DNA of 17,451 nt from DATEHG01 sp035279705 (GCA_035279705.1 DATEHG010000014.1:1-17451), one strand, 5' to 3'. Positions 1-7,422 are shown, counted from the stretch's first letter. The notes: generated from the sequence alone by a model not told the origin. A program made the numbers and translations.

Positions 1-2
1 TT

Positions 3-2099
3 CCCACGCCCCAACCGGCCCTGGCCACAGTCCGGAGTCCACAGCTGAATCGCAACGTACTGGAAGCCGCGCCTGCGTCCTCCGCCGCCGCGACCGCTGG
101 CCGCGATTGGGCCACGATCAACTCCATCCGTGTGCTGGCCATGGATGCGGTCGAGCAGGCCAACTCCGGACATCCCGGCACGCCGATGGCACTGGCGCCC
201 GTCGGGTATCTGCTCTGGTCCCGCTTCCTGCGCCACAACCCCGCCGATCCCGCCTGGCTCGACCGCGACCGCTTCGTCCTGTCCTGCGGCCACGCATCGA
301 TGCTGAGCTACGCACTGCTGCACCTGAGCGGCTACGCCCTTTCACTCGATGACATCAAGGCCTTCCGCCAGTGGGGTTCGAAGACCCCCGGACATCCCGA
401 GCGCGGCCACACCGCCGGCATCGAGACGACGACCGGGCCGCTGGGCCAGGGCGTGGGCAATGCGGTCGGCATGGCGCTGGCCGAACGGCTCCTGGGCGAG
501 CACTTCAACCGGCCAGGCCATGCGATCGTCGACCACCGGACGTGGGCGCTGGTGAGCGATGGCGACCTGATGGAAGGCGTGGCGAGCGAAGCCGCTTCGA
601 TCGCCGGGCACCTGGCCCTCGGCAAGCTGACGCTGATCTACGACGACAACGGTATCACGATCGACGGCAAGGCCAGTCTCAGCTTTTCCGAGAATGTGGC
701 CCGGCGGTTCGAGGCCTACGGCTGGCGCACCCTGCGGGTGAGCGACGGCAACGACCTCGCCGCCATCGAGGGCGCGCTGGCCGACGCCGCCGACCAGAGC
801 GCGCGCCCGACGCTGATCCTGCTGACCACCCGCATCGGTGATCCTGCCCCGACCAAAGGTGGCACCGCCGGTGCGCACGGCGCCCCCCTTGGCGCCGAGG
901 AAATCCGCCGCACCAAGGAAATCCTGCACTGGCCCGAGGAGCCGAAGTTCCGCGTCGCCCCCGAAGCGCTCGAGTGGGCCCCGGCGGCTCGGCAGCGCGG
1001 CTCGAGATTGCAGACCGAATGGGCGCACCGCATGGACGGCTACCGCGACACTCACCCCGACATGGCGCAGGAATGGGATCGGGTGCAGGCCGGGGCGCTG
1101 CCGCAGGGCTGGGAAAGTGCGCTGCCGCTCTTTTCGCCTGCTGACGGCCAGCTGGCCACCCGCCAGGCTTCGGCGAAAACGCTCAACGCGCTGGCGCCGA
1201 AGATCACCAACCTGGTCGGCGGCTCCGCCGACCTTGCCGAGAGCACCGGCGCCGAGATCAAGGGCGGTGGCAGCGTGAGCGCCACCGCCACCGGGCGCAA
1301 CCTGCACTGGGGTATCCGCGAGCACGGCATGGCCGCGACCCTCAACGGCATGGCGGCGCATGGCGGCCTCCGCCCCTTCGGCAGCACCTTCCTCATCTTC
1401 ACCGACTACTGCAAGCCGTCGATCCGCCTGTCGGCGCTGATGCAGCTGCCCGTGATCTACATCGGCACCCACGACTCCATCGGCCTGGGCGAGGACGGTC
1501 CGACGCACCAGCCGATCGAGCAGCTGGCGATGTTGCGGGCCATGCCGAATCTCCAGGTGATCCGTCCCGCGGATGCCACCGAAACCGTCGAGGCCTGGCG
1601 GTCGGCGCTGCAGCGCACCGATGGTCCGACAGTCCTGGCACTCTCCCGCCAGAAGCTGCCGGTCCTCGACCGGGTGGCACTCGCTGGCGCCGAGGGGGTG
1701 CGCCGGGGTGGTTACGTGCTCCGGGACTGCGCCGGCACCGCCGAGGTCATCCTGATTGCCACGGGGTCGGAGGTACACCTGGCGCTGGCGGCCGCGGACA
1801 AGCTGACCGCCGCCGGCCGGAAGGTGCGGGTGGTGTCGCTCCCCTGCTGGGAGCTGTTCGACGCCCAGCCGGAGAGCTACCGTCACCAGGTGCTCCCGCC
1901 GGCCGTACGGGCCCGGGTGAGCATAGAGGCCGCGGCGACCATGGGCTGGCATCGATTCGTCGGCGACGGCGGGGTCGCGCTCGGTCTCGACCATTTCGGC
2001 GCCTCGGCCCCGGCGGACCGGCTGTACCAGGAGTTCGGGTTGACGGCGGACGCGGTCGTGGCGGCCGCGACGGATCTTGTGAACCGGGGTGAACGGTGA
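3..2099 (+). CDS. tkt: Transketolase (5' end uncertain or beyond window)
   Basis: Transketolase, the thiamine-diphosphate enzyme that moves two-carbon ketol units between sugar phosphates in the non-oxidative pentose phosphate pathway; cytosolic. Seen from the N-terminus: SGHPGTPMA, the GHASML segment, GPLGQGVGNAVGMAL, the cofactor loop SDGDLMEG followed by DDNGITIDG, then the pyrimidine domain with GIREHGMAA and THDSIGLGEDGPTHQP, and a C-terminal domain. The length (about 655-700 aa) fits the family. The first conventional start in frame is GTG at 132, but residues before it (DWATINSIR) already match the usual transketolase N-terminus, so 132 is too late. The frame stays open to the left edge with no ATG, GTG or TTG before 132. 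The start is therefore outside the window or a CTG (45 has GGAG seven bases upstream). The stop TGA at 2097-2099 lies inside a heptamer repeat. Transaldolase follows 85 bases on. Confidence 0.95.
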   Translation, partial: PTPQPALATVRSPQLNRNVLEAAPASSAAATAGRDWATINSIRVLAMDAVEQANSGHPGTPMALAPVGYLLWSRFLRHNPADPAWLDRDRFVLSCGHASMLSYALLHLSGYALSLDDIKAFRQWGSKTPGHPERGHTAGIETTTGPLGQGVGNAVGMALAERLLGEHFNRPGHAIVDHRTWALVSDGDLMEGVASEAASIAGHLALGKLTLIYDDNGITIDGKASLSFSENVARRFEAYGWRTLRVSDGNDLAAIEGALADAADQSARPTLILLTTRIGDPAPTKGGTAGAHGAPLGAEEIRRTKEILHWPEEPKFRVAPEALEWAPAARQRGSRLQTEWAHRMDGYRDTHPDMAQEWDRVQAGALPQGWESALPLFSPADGQLATRQASAKTLNALAPKITNLVGGSADLAESTGAEIKGGGSVSATATGRNLHWGIREHGMAATLNGMAAHGGLRPFGSTFLIFTDYCKPSIRLSALMQLPVIYIGTHDSIGLGEDGPTHQPIEQLAMLRAMPNLQVIRPADATETVEAWRSALQRTDGPTVLALSRQKLPVLDRVALAGAEGVRRGGYVLRDCAGTAEVILIATGSEVHLALAAADKLTAAGRKVRVVSLPCWELFDAQPESYRHQVLPPAVRARVSIEAAATMGWHRFVGDGGVALGLDHFGASAPADRLYQEFGLTADAVVAAATDLVNRGER
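34..47 (+). promoter_or_regulatory. Possible ribosome binding site and CTG start for transketolase
   Basis: GGAG at 34-37 lies seven bases before an in-frame CTG at 45-47. No ATG, GTG or TTG occurs in this frame upstream of 132, and the homologous part of the protein begins before 132. The spacing is ideal, but CTG starts are rare and the true start may simply lie left of the window. Confidence 0.2.
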
Positions 2100-2160
2100 A
2101 CGGAGAACGGGGAACGGAAACAGGCGGTTCCCGTTCCCTGTTCCCCGTTCCCTGTTCCCA
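2089..2160. repeat. Heptamer array A with inverted arms (tkt-tal gap)
   Basis: The left arm (2089-2123) reads GTGAACG GTGAACG, then GAGAACG GGGAACG, then GAAACAG: five units of exactly 7 bp. The right arm (2127-2160) has units of the type TTCCCYG, also with period 7. The reverse complement of the right arm matches the inner 28 bases of the left arm with about five mismatches, so a long hairpin with a very short loop can form. The second left unit contains the TGA stop of transketolase. The array fills most of the 85-base gap before transaldolase. Confidence 0.85.
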
Positions 2161-2184
2161 CACGCTTCGTACCTTCGAGGCACT

Positions 2185-3288
2185 ATGACTCTCAATCCGC
2201 TCGTTGCTCTCGGCCGCCTCGGGCAAAGCCCCTGGTACGACTACATCACCCGCGACCTGATGCGCTCGGGGCAGCTGGCCCGGCTGATTGCGGAGGATGG
2301 TCTCCTGGGCATGACCTCGAATCCCACGATCTTCGAAAAGGCGATCGCGGGCAGTGACCTGTACGACGACGACATCCGTCGCCTGTCGGGTGAAGGCCGC
2401 CCCGCCGCCGAGATCTTCGAGGAGCTGGCCGTGGCGGACGTGCAGGCGGCGTGCGATGCCTTCCGCCACGTCTACGAACGGGCGGCCGGTGCCGACGGGC
2501 TCGTCTCGCTCGAGGTCTCCCCCACGCTGGCGCACGACACCCGGGGGACCATCGCGGAGGCCGAGCGGCTCTGGGGGGCGGTGGGCCGCCCCAATGCGAT
2601 GATCAAGATTCCGGGCACGCTTGAGGGCCTCCCCGCGATCACCCATTGCCTGGCCGTGGGCATCAACGTGAACGTGACGCTGCTGTTCAGTGTCGAGCGG
2701 TACCAGCAGGTCATCGACGCATTCATGGCCGGACTGGAGCAGCGGGTGGCGCAGAACGCCCCCGTGGACCGGATCCAGTCGGTCGCCAGCTTTTTCGTGA
2801 GTCGTCTCGACGGCAAGGTCGACGCCCAGCTCGAAACGAAGGGTGATCCGAAGGGGCTCCGGGCCAGGGCCGCCATCGCCAACGCCTGCGCGGCGTACCT
2901 CGCCTTCGAGCGGGCGACCGCCACACCGCGCTGGCAGGCGCTCGCCGCGGCGGGGGCCAGGGTGCAGCGGCCGCTCTGGGCGTCGACCAGCACCAAGGAT
3001 CCGCGGCTCTCCGACGTCTATTACGTCGAGGCGCTGATCGCTCCCCACACCGTGAACACCCTCCCTCCCGCCACCTTTGCCGCCTATCGCGATCACGGCC
3101 AGCCGGAATCGCGCATCGCGGCCGGCATGGCCGCGGCCCCGGGCGAGCTCGCCGCGCTGGCGGCCGAGGGCATCGATCTCAAGGCGATCACGGCCCAGCT
3201 CGAGAAGGAAGGCGTGGCCTCGTTTGCCGCGTCGTTTGCCAGTCTGCTGGCCGTCATCGAGAAGAAGGGCGCGGTACTCGTCGGGTAG
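2185..3288 (+). CDS. tal: Transaldolase
   Basis: Transaldolase transfers a three-carbon dihydroxyacetone unit between sugar phosphates through a lysine Schiff base. Together with the upstream transketolase it completes the non-oxidative pentose phosphate branch. The 367-aa protein resembles the long actinobacterial-type enzymes. Visible active-site elements are WYDYITRD (D19), MTSNPTIFEK (N46), SLEVSP, the Schiff-base lysine K141 in AMIKIPGT, GINVNVTLLFS, and ASFFVSRLDGKVD. The ATG at 2185 is chosen because the family N-terminus begins there (NPLVALGRLGQSPWYDYI) and GAGG lies four bases upstream. An in-frame extension back to 2089 would only translate the repeat array and is rejected. It is probably co-transcribed with transketolase. 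A 34-bp-stem hairpin with a T tract follows the stop and may end the transcript. Confidence 0.96.
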   Translation: MTLNPLVALGRLGQSPWYDYITRDLMRSGQLARLIAEDGLLGMTSNPTIFEKAIAGSDLYDDDIRRLSGEGRPAAEIFEELAVADVQAACDAFRHVYERAAGADGLVSLEVSPTLAHDTRGTIAEAERLWGAVGRPNAMIKIPGTLEGLPAITHCLAVGINVNVTLLFSVERYQQVIDAFMAGLEQRVAQNAPVDRIQSVASFFVSRLDGKVDAQLETKGDPKGLRARAAIANACAAYLAFERATATPRWQALAAAGARVQRPLWASTSTKDPRLSDVYYVEALIAPHTVNTLPPATFAAYRDHGQPESRIAAGMAAAPGELAALAAEGIDLKAITAQLEKEGVASFAASFASLLAVIEKKGAVLVG

Positions 3289-3309
3289 ACCAGCGTCGTC
3301 TCCTGAACC

Positions 3310-3398
3310 GCGGAGAGAGTAGACAGGAGAGAGGAGAGAGGAACCGCACGCGACACGGCATTCCTCTCTCCTCTCTACGCTCTTCTCTCTCCGCTTTT
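3310..3398 (+). repeat. Heptamer array B, long hairpin and possible terminator
   Basis: The arms 3310-3343 and 3361-3394 are 34 bases each and complementary with only four mismatches and no gaps. The loop is 17 bases, and TTTT follows at 3395-3398. The left arm is purine-only over most of its length and is built from 7-bp units (GGAGAGA at 3312, 3326 and 3333, with GTAGACA between). The right arm is the pyrimidine counterpart. The position just after transaldolase and the T tract suggest that it can act as a terminator, but the repeat period links it to the other arrays in the window. Confidence 0.85.
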
Positions 3399-3423
3399 GT
3401 TCACCATCTACTCCCGGTCTCAC

Positions 3424-4659
3424 ATGCGGAAGATCAGTCTCACCGGCTGGATCATCATCGCCACGATCATCGGGGTCATCCTCGGCTGGCTGGACCACGA
3501 CGTGTGGCTCAACACGAGCCTCCTGCCGGTCTTCAGCCCGCTGTCCTCGATCTTCCTCAGGATGATCAAGTCGATCGTGGTGCCGCTGCTCTTCGGCACG
3601 CTCGTCGTGGGCATTGCCGGACACGGTGACGATCTCAAGCAGGTGGGCCGCCTGGCGCTCCGCTCGATCATCTACTTCGAGATCGCCACGACGCTGGCGC
3701 TCGTCATCGGCCTCACCGCGGTCAATCTGGTGAAGCCCGGCGTCGGCGTCAGCCTGGCCGTTTCCGCCGAGGAGGGCAAGCAGTTCGCGGCGACGCAGAC
3801 CACGCTGAGCGGGGTGATCGAGCACACCGTGCCGCAGAGCTTCTTCAAGGCGGCCGCGGACAACGAAGTGCTGCAGGTGGTCTTCTTTGCCCTGCTGTTC
3901 GCCGCCGCGCTCTCGCAGGTCAAGGGCAAGCCCAAGGAAACGATGCTGGCGTTCTGTGAAAGCCTGTCGGACGTGATGTTCAAGTTCACCGGCATCGTGA
4001 TGAAGTTCGCGCCGATCGGCATCGGGGCCGCGATCGGCGCCACCATCAGCAAGAGCGGCATCCACATCCTGGGCAATCTTGGCCTGCTGGTGGGCACGCT
4101 CTACGGCGCGCTGATCGTCTTCATCCTGGGGGTGCTGGTACCGGTGATCCTGCTGGCGCGGATCCCGATCAGGCGGTTCTGGCGCTGGGTCCGCGAGCCC
4201 TGGCTCATTGCCTTCAGCACGGCCTCCTCCGAGGCGGCCCTGCCGCTGGCCATGGAGAACATGGAAAAGTTCGGCGTGCCGAAGCGGATCGTCGCCTTCG
4301 TATTGCCCACGGGATACTCGTTCAACCTGGATGGCTCGACGCTCTACCTCGCGGTGGCGTCGGTCTTCGTCGCCCAGGCCGCGGGGGTCGACATGAATCT
4401 GGAACAGCAGCTGGTCATGATGCTGACCCTCATGCTGACCAGCAAAGGGGTGGCCGCCGTGCCGAGGGCCTCGCTGGTGATCCTGGCCGGCACGCTGACG
4501 CAGTTCAAGCTGCCGCTGGAAGGGGTCGCCGTCATCCTCGGCGTCGACGCCTTCATGGACATGGCCCGCACGTCCGTCAACCTGCTGGGGAACTGCCTGG
4601 CCAGCGCCGTGATGGCAAGGTGGGAAGGCGAGCTGAAAGCGGAAACTGAGACGGCGTGA
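3424..4659 (+). CDS. Dicarboxylate/amino acid:cation symporter (DAACS family)
   Basis: Inner-membrane secondary transporter of the GltP/DctA (DAACS, SDF) family, which couples uptake of glutamate, aspartate or C4-dicarboxylates to protons or sodium. The 411-aa length is normal. Seen: hydrophobic helices from the N-terminus (GWIIIATIIGVILGW), the early conserved MIKSIVVPLLFGTLVVGI, the serine-rich hairpin STASSEAALP, the substrate and cation site LPTGYSFNLDGSTLY (N301, D303), the second hairpin TSKGVAAVPRAS, and the final helix DMARTSVNLLGN. LPTGYSFNLDG resembles DctA, and STASSEAALP resembles GltP-type members, so the substrate cannot be settled from the sequence. The ATG at 3424 is preferred over TTG at 3397, which lies in the tail of the preceding hairpin. 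The stop TGA falls inside the first unit of the next heptamer array. Confidence 0.93.
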   Translation: MRKISLTGWIIIATIIGVILGWLDHDVWLNTSLLPVFSPLSSIFLRMIKSIVVPLLFGTLVVGIAGHGDDLKQVGRLALRSIIYFEIATTLALVIGLTAVNLVKPGVGVSLAVSAEEGKQFAATQTTLSGVIEHTVPQSFFKAAADNEVLQVVFFALLFAAALSQVKGKPKETMLAFCESLSDVMFKFTGIVMKFAPIGIGAAIGATISKSGIHILGNLGLLVGTLYGALIVFILGVLVPVILLARIPIRRFWRWVREPWLIAFSTASSEAALPLAMENMEKFGVPKRIVAFVLPTGYSFNLDGSTLYLAVASVFVAQAAGVDMNLEQQLVMMLTLMLTSKGVAAVPRASLVILAGTLTQFKLPLEGVAVILGVDAFMDMARTSVNLLGNCLASAVMARWEGELKAETETA

Positions 4660-4773
4660 GAGGTAAGAGGTGAGAGGGGGCGGCGCGGGTATCGGGTCGA
4701 TGCCCCTCTCACCTCTCACCTGTCACCTCTCACCTGTCACCTGTCACCTGTCACCTGTCACCTCTCACCTCCC
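4656..4773. repeat. Heptamer array C (nine units CTSTCAC plus inverted left arm)
   Basis: Nine contiguous units run from 4706 to 4768 and differ only at the third base: five CTGTCAC and four CTCTCAC. A short left arm at 4656-4676 reads GTGAGAG, GTAAGAG, GTGAGAG, which is the reverse complement of the same heptamer. Positions 4662-4680 pair with 4702-4720 with about two mismatches, giving a stem near 18 bp and a loop of about 21 bases. The first left unit contains the TGA stop of the symporter (4657-4659). The array ends 62 bases before the peptidase ATG. Confidence 0.92.
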
Positions 4774-4834
4774 GTGCTGCAACCTTTCCTGCCCGGCTTC
4801 CGTCTATAGCCGACCACCTCTCACAGAGAAATGC

Positions 4835-6658
4835 ATGCTGCGTCACACACTCGGTGCCGTTGGCGCCTTCGGTCTTCTGCTGGTCGGCCCGCTCCACGCG
4901 CAGGGACCGGTGCCCGGGCCCACCCAGTCCGCCCCCATCGCCAACATCCGCTATGAAGTGACCTTCGACAGCGCCACCGCCGTGCAGAAGACCATCAAGG
5001 TGCGGATGAGCTTCGACGTGAAAGGGGCGGGTGACGTGCTGCTCTCCCTGCCGAGCTGGACGCCCGGGGCGTACGAAGTGTCCAACTATGCCCGGTTCGT
5101 CTCCCTGTTCACGCCGATGGGCGATGGCAATCTGCTGCGCTGGGACAAGCTGGACTACGACACCTGGCGGATCCGCGCGGCGGGCAGCAAGACCGTCGTG
5201 GTCGCCTTCGACTACTTCGCCGACTCGCTCGACAACGCCTTTGCCTGGTCGCGGCCGGACTTCGCCTTCTTCAACGGCACCAACCTCTTCCTCTACCCCG
5301 AAGGCCGCGGCACCGACTTCGCCGCCACGGTCACGATCAAGACGCAGAGCGGCTGGAAGGTGGCGACCGGCATGCGCCCCGGCACCTCGGGCAGCTACGC
5401 CGAGAAGAACTATCACGACCTGGTCGACATGCCCTTCCTGGTCGGCCATTTCGACTACGACTCGCTCAAGGTGGGAGACAAGTGGGCCCGGCTGGCCACC
5501 TACCCTGCGGGCCAGCTGGGCGGCGCCGCGCGGGATTCGGTCTGGCATGACATCGCCCGGATGATTCCGGCCGAGGCGGCGGTGTTCCAGGAAAAACCCT
5601 GGGACAACTACACCACCATGATGGTGTTCAACAAGGACTTCGGGGGCGGTTCCGCCCTCGAGCACCAGGCCTCGCACCTCGGCATCTACAATCCGCAGTT
5701 CATCGGCACGCCGATTCTGCCCAGCATCACGGCCCACGAAATGTTCCACTCGTGGAATGTGAAGCGGCTGCGCCCCGCTGAAATGGTCCCCTACCGCTAC
5801 GACGTGGCGGAACCGACGCCGTGGCTCTGGGTGAGCGAAGGCATCACGGACTATTACGCCGACCTGACGATGGTGCGCGGCGGCATCGTGGATTCGGCGG
5901 CCTTCTTCGAGTCCACGGTAGGCAAGATCCAGAACGTCGACCAGTCCAATCCGGTGGCGCTGGAGGATGCCTCGCTCTCCACCTGGATCCACCCGACCGA
6001 CGGCACCGGCTACCTCTATTATCCCAAGGGATCGCTGGCCGGCTTCATGCTCGATATCATCATCCGCGACGCCAGTGACAACAAACAGTCGCTGGACGAT
6101 GTGATGCGCTCGGTGTACCGCAGCACCTACAAGGCGGGCAAGGGCTTCGGCGCCGGCGACTGGTGGGGGGCGGTGGTGAAGGCGTCAGGCGGGAAGAACT
6201 TCCAGGAGTTCTACGACAAGTACGTCGACGGGCGCGAGGCGTATCCGTGGAGCACCCTGCTGCCCCTGGCGGGACTCCGCATGGCCTCCGACACGGTCAT
6301 GCAGCCGAGGATGGGCATCTCCAGCTCCGCCGACTCCACCGGCATCCATGTCACCCAGGTGGCTCCCGGCAGTTCCGCCGAGGAAGCAGGCGTGCAGGCC
6401 GGCGACGTGCTCGTCGCCGTGGGGGAGTTGCAGCTTACCACCGACAACGATTTCGGCCCCGCCTTCCGGAAGGCGTATGCCAATCGTGCCGGCGAAGACC
6501 TGAATTACACTGTGCGCCGTGGGGGGCAGACGGTGGTGCTCAAGGGCAAGGTCAAGCTGCTGCCGGCCGTCACCGTCCGACTCGAGGCCGATCCCGCCGC
6601 CACCCCCAAGGCGGCCCGGATCCGGCACGGGATACTGACGGGGACGACGGGGAGCTGA
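4835..6658 (+). CDS. Secreted M61-family metallopeptidase with PDZ domain
   Basis: A 607-aa zinc peptidase of family M61 (glycyl aminopeptidase type). It carries an N-terminal signal peptide (LGAVGAFGLLLVGPLHA, cleaved near A22), so it acts in the periplasm or outside the cell. The N-terminal beta domain includes LSLPSWTPGAYEVSNYARFV. The catalytic domain has HEMFHSWNVKRLRP, where H301 and H305 bind zinc and E302 is catalytic, and WVSEGITDYYADL, where E335 is the probable third ligand. A PDZ domain follows at about residues 490-585 (VAPGSSAEEAGVQAGDVLVA). The ATG at 4835 is chosen because a signal peptide begins exactly there. Upstream in-frame sequence is translated heptamer repeat. AGAGAA lies about five bases before the ATG. 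The gene is followed by a REP element and a clear terminator. The natural substrates are unknown. Confidence 0.94.
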   Translation: MLRHTLGAVGAFGLLLVGPLHAQGPVPGPTQSAPIANIRYEVTFDSATAVQKTIKVRMSFDVKGAGDVLLSLPSWTPGAYEVSNYARFVSLFTPMGDGNLLRWDKLDYDTWRIRAAGSKTVVVAFDYFADSLDNAFAWSRPDFAFFNGTNLFLYPEGRGTDFAATVTIKTQSGWKVATGMRPGTSGSYAEKNYHDLVDMPFLVGHFDYDSLKVGDKWARLATYPAGQLGGAARDSVWHDIARMIPAEAAVFQEKPWDNYTTMMVFNKDFGGGSALEHQASHLGIYNPQFIGTPILPSITAHEMFHSWNVKRLRPAEMVPYRYDVAEPTPWLWVSEGITDYYADLTMVRGGIVDSAAFFESTVGKIQNVDQSNPVALEDASLSTWIHPTDGTGYLYYPKGSLAGFMLDIIIRDASDNKQSLDDVMRSVYRSTYKAGKGFGAGDWWGAVVKASGGKNFQEFYDKYVDGREAYPWSTLLPLAGLRMASDTVMQPRMGISSSADSTGIHVTQVAPGSSAEEAGVQAGDVLVAVGELQLTTDNDFGPAFRKAYANRAGEDLNYTVRRGGQTVVLKGKVKLLPAVTVRLEADPAATPKAARIRHGILTGTTGS

Positions 6659-6672
6659 CGTCGGGTCGGCCG

Positions 6673-6728
6673 CCGATCCTCGGCTGAAGCCGAGGCTCGG
6701 CCCGGGTCGCTGAAGCGACCTGGCATCT
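6673..6728 (+). repeat. Left REP pair (two hairpins)
   Basis: Hairpin 1 is CCTCGGCT-GA-AGCCGAGG at 6678-6695, with an 8-bp perfect stem. Hairpin 2 is GGTCGCT-GA-AGCGACC at 6705-6720, with a 7-bp perfect stem. TGGCATCT follows at 6721-6728. Positions 6673-6704 are an exact reverse complement of 7391-7422, and TGGCATCT is repeated in inverted form at 7367-7374. Confidence 0.92.
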
Positions 6729-6763
6729 TTTTGCCGTTGAGTGCCGAAGTTCAATGTGAAAGC

Positions 6764-6790
6764 GGGCCTCTCTCCTGAGAGGCCCTTTTT
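6764..6790 (+). terminator. Rho-independent terminator after the M61 gene
   Basis: A perfect 9-bp stem GGGCCTCTC/GAGAGGCCC with a TCCT loop is followed by five T residues at 6786-6790. It is oriented for transcripts coming from the peptidase gene on the + strand. It lies inside the RAYT element, between the left REP pair and the 3' end of the transposase, so it also shields the transposase antisense strand from read-through. Confidence 0.9.
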
Positions 6791-6825
6791 CATGTCTCAG
6801 TGCTCGGCGCACCTGCCGGTCGTCG

Positions 6826-7239
6826 CTAGCGGCTTCCGAGATCACCCGACCATCCCTGAACCGCGTGCTCAGGGTGGTGGTGCGGCTGGTTCCTGACATA
6901 CTCCCGCACTCCGGCCAACTGTCGTTCACCAACCGTGCTCAGGTGGTATCCGCTGGCCCAGCGCAGTTCCACGCCGGTCGTGGCGACACCGGCCTTCCGC
7001 GCGGCATGCGAGCTCGACCCTTTCAGTGCCTGGATGAGTGCGGGCATGACGGTGGTCGGGCGTGCTGCGAGGAGCACATGGACATGAGTCGCCACGATCC
7101 CGATCTCCAGAATCTGGGCCTTTTCACGGACAGCGATCGCTCGGAGGTAGTTGCTGAGAAAGCCCGCGACCCCGGCATCGATCAGCGCCGCACGATCGCG
7201 AGTGGTCCAGACGAGATGATAGTAGAGGCGGAACGCCAT
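6826..7239 (-). CDS. REP-associated tyrosine transposase (IS200/Y1-like, RAYT)
   Basis: A 137-aa Y1 single-stranded DNA transposase of the IS200/RAYT group (HUH superfamily). Seen: the family N-terminus FRLYYHLVWTTRDR, the metal-binding HUH motif THVHVLL (H52, H54), and the probable nucleophile Y114 in VREYVRNQPHHH. RAYT enzymes nick and join at REP hairpins, and here both flanks carry such hairpins. The ATG at 7239 is chosen because the family N-terminus starts there. An in-frame start at 7299 would add 20 residues with no match to the family pattern that I recognise. No strong ribosome binding site is visible at either. The gene looks intact, with no frameshift. Length and motif order are normal for small members. 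Most RAYTs are domesticated and single-copy, so current mobility is not implied. Confidence 0.88.
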   Translation of the reverse strand: MAFRLYYHLVWTTRDRAALIDAGVAGFLSNYLRAIAVREKAQILEIGIVATHVHVLLAARPTTVMPALIQALKGSSSHAARKAGVATTGVELRWASGYHLSTVGERQLAGVREYVRNQPHHHPEHAVQGWSGDLGSR

Positions 7240-7366
7240 GCGACCATCATGGTAACTGAGTCGATGCCGTGCGTAACCGTTTTTCCCCGGGACCCTCACC
7301 TAGCGACGCACCCCTCGGCTGGTACGGACCCAGGCTCAGAACAGACCTCGGTTCTTAACCCAGCAG

Positions 7367-7422
7367 AGATGCCACCCCGCTTAAGCGGGGCGGGCCGAGC
7401 CTCGGCTTCAGCCGAGGATCGG
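7367..7422 (-). repeat. Right REP pair (two hairpins), overlaps gluQ 3' end
   Basis: Hairpin CCCCGCT-TA-AGCGGGG lies at 7375-7390, and hairpin CCTCGGCT-TC-AGCCGAGG at 7400-7417. Read on the - strand this is the same 56-base arrangement as the left copy. The only differences are three base pairs of the second stem, all compensatory, and one loop base. Positions 7408-7422 also encode the last residues and stop codon of gluQ. Confidence 0.92.

Larger units (their letters stand above)
6673..7422. mobile_element. REP/RAYT element (REPtron-like)
   Basis: A 750-bp unit bounded by 56-bp inverted repeats (6673-6728 and 7367-7422) encloses one IS200-like Y1 transposase gene. It sits between the 3' ends of two convergent genes, the M61 peptidase and gluQ, which is the usual place for REP sequences. 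In REP-associated tyrosine transposase (RAYT) systems the enzyme is typically single-copy and flanked by REP pairs. That family description is established knowledge; the assignment here is inference from structure. No target duplication is visible. Confidence 0.8.

Noticed and set aside
342..2195. A 617-codon open frame on the - strand opposite transketolase
   Set aside because: It is antisense to a conserved enzyme in the mirrored codon frame; no recognisable motif.
1747..4719. A 990-codon open frame on the - strand
   Set aside because: It runs antisense through three well-recognised genes and the repeat arrays, has low-complexity composition (R, H, D, G rich) and no family motifs. Long antisense frames are expected at this GC content.
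4706..4768. CRISPR array
   Set aside because: The repeats are 7 bp with no spacers, and there are no cas genes in the window.
4670..4834. N-terminal extension of the M61 peptidase
   Set aside because: It is translated CTSTCAC repeat (periodic SPVTCHL-like residues), and the signal peptide begins at 4835.
6826..7299. Active IS200 insertion with target duplication
   Set aside because: There is no accessory tnpB and no flanking duplication. The long, REP-type inverted repeats fit a RAYT better than an ordinary IS.
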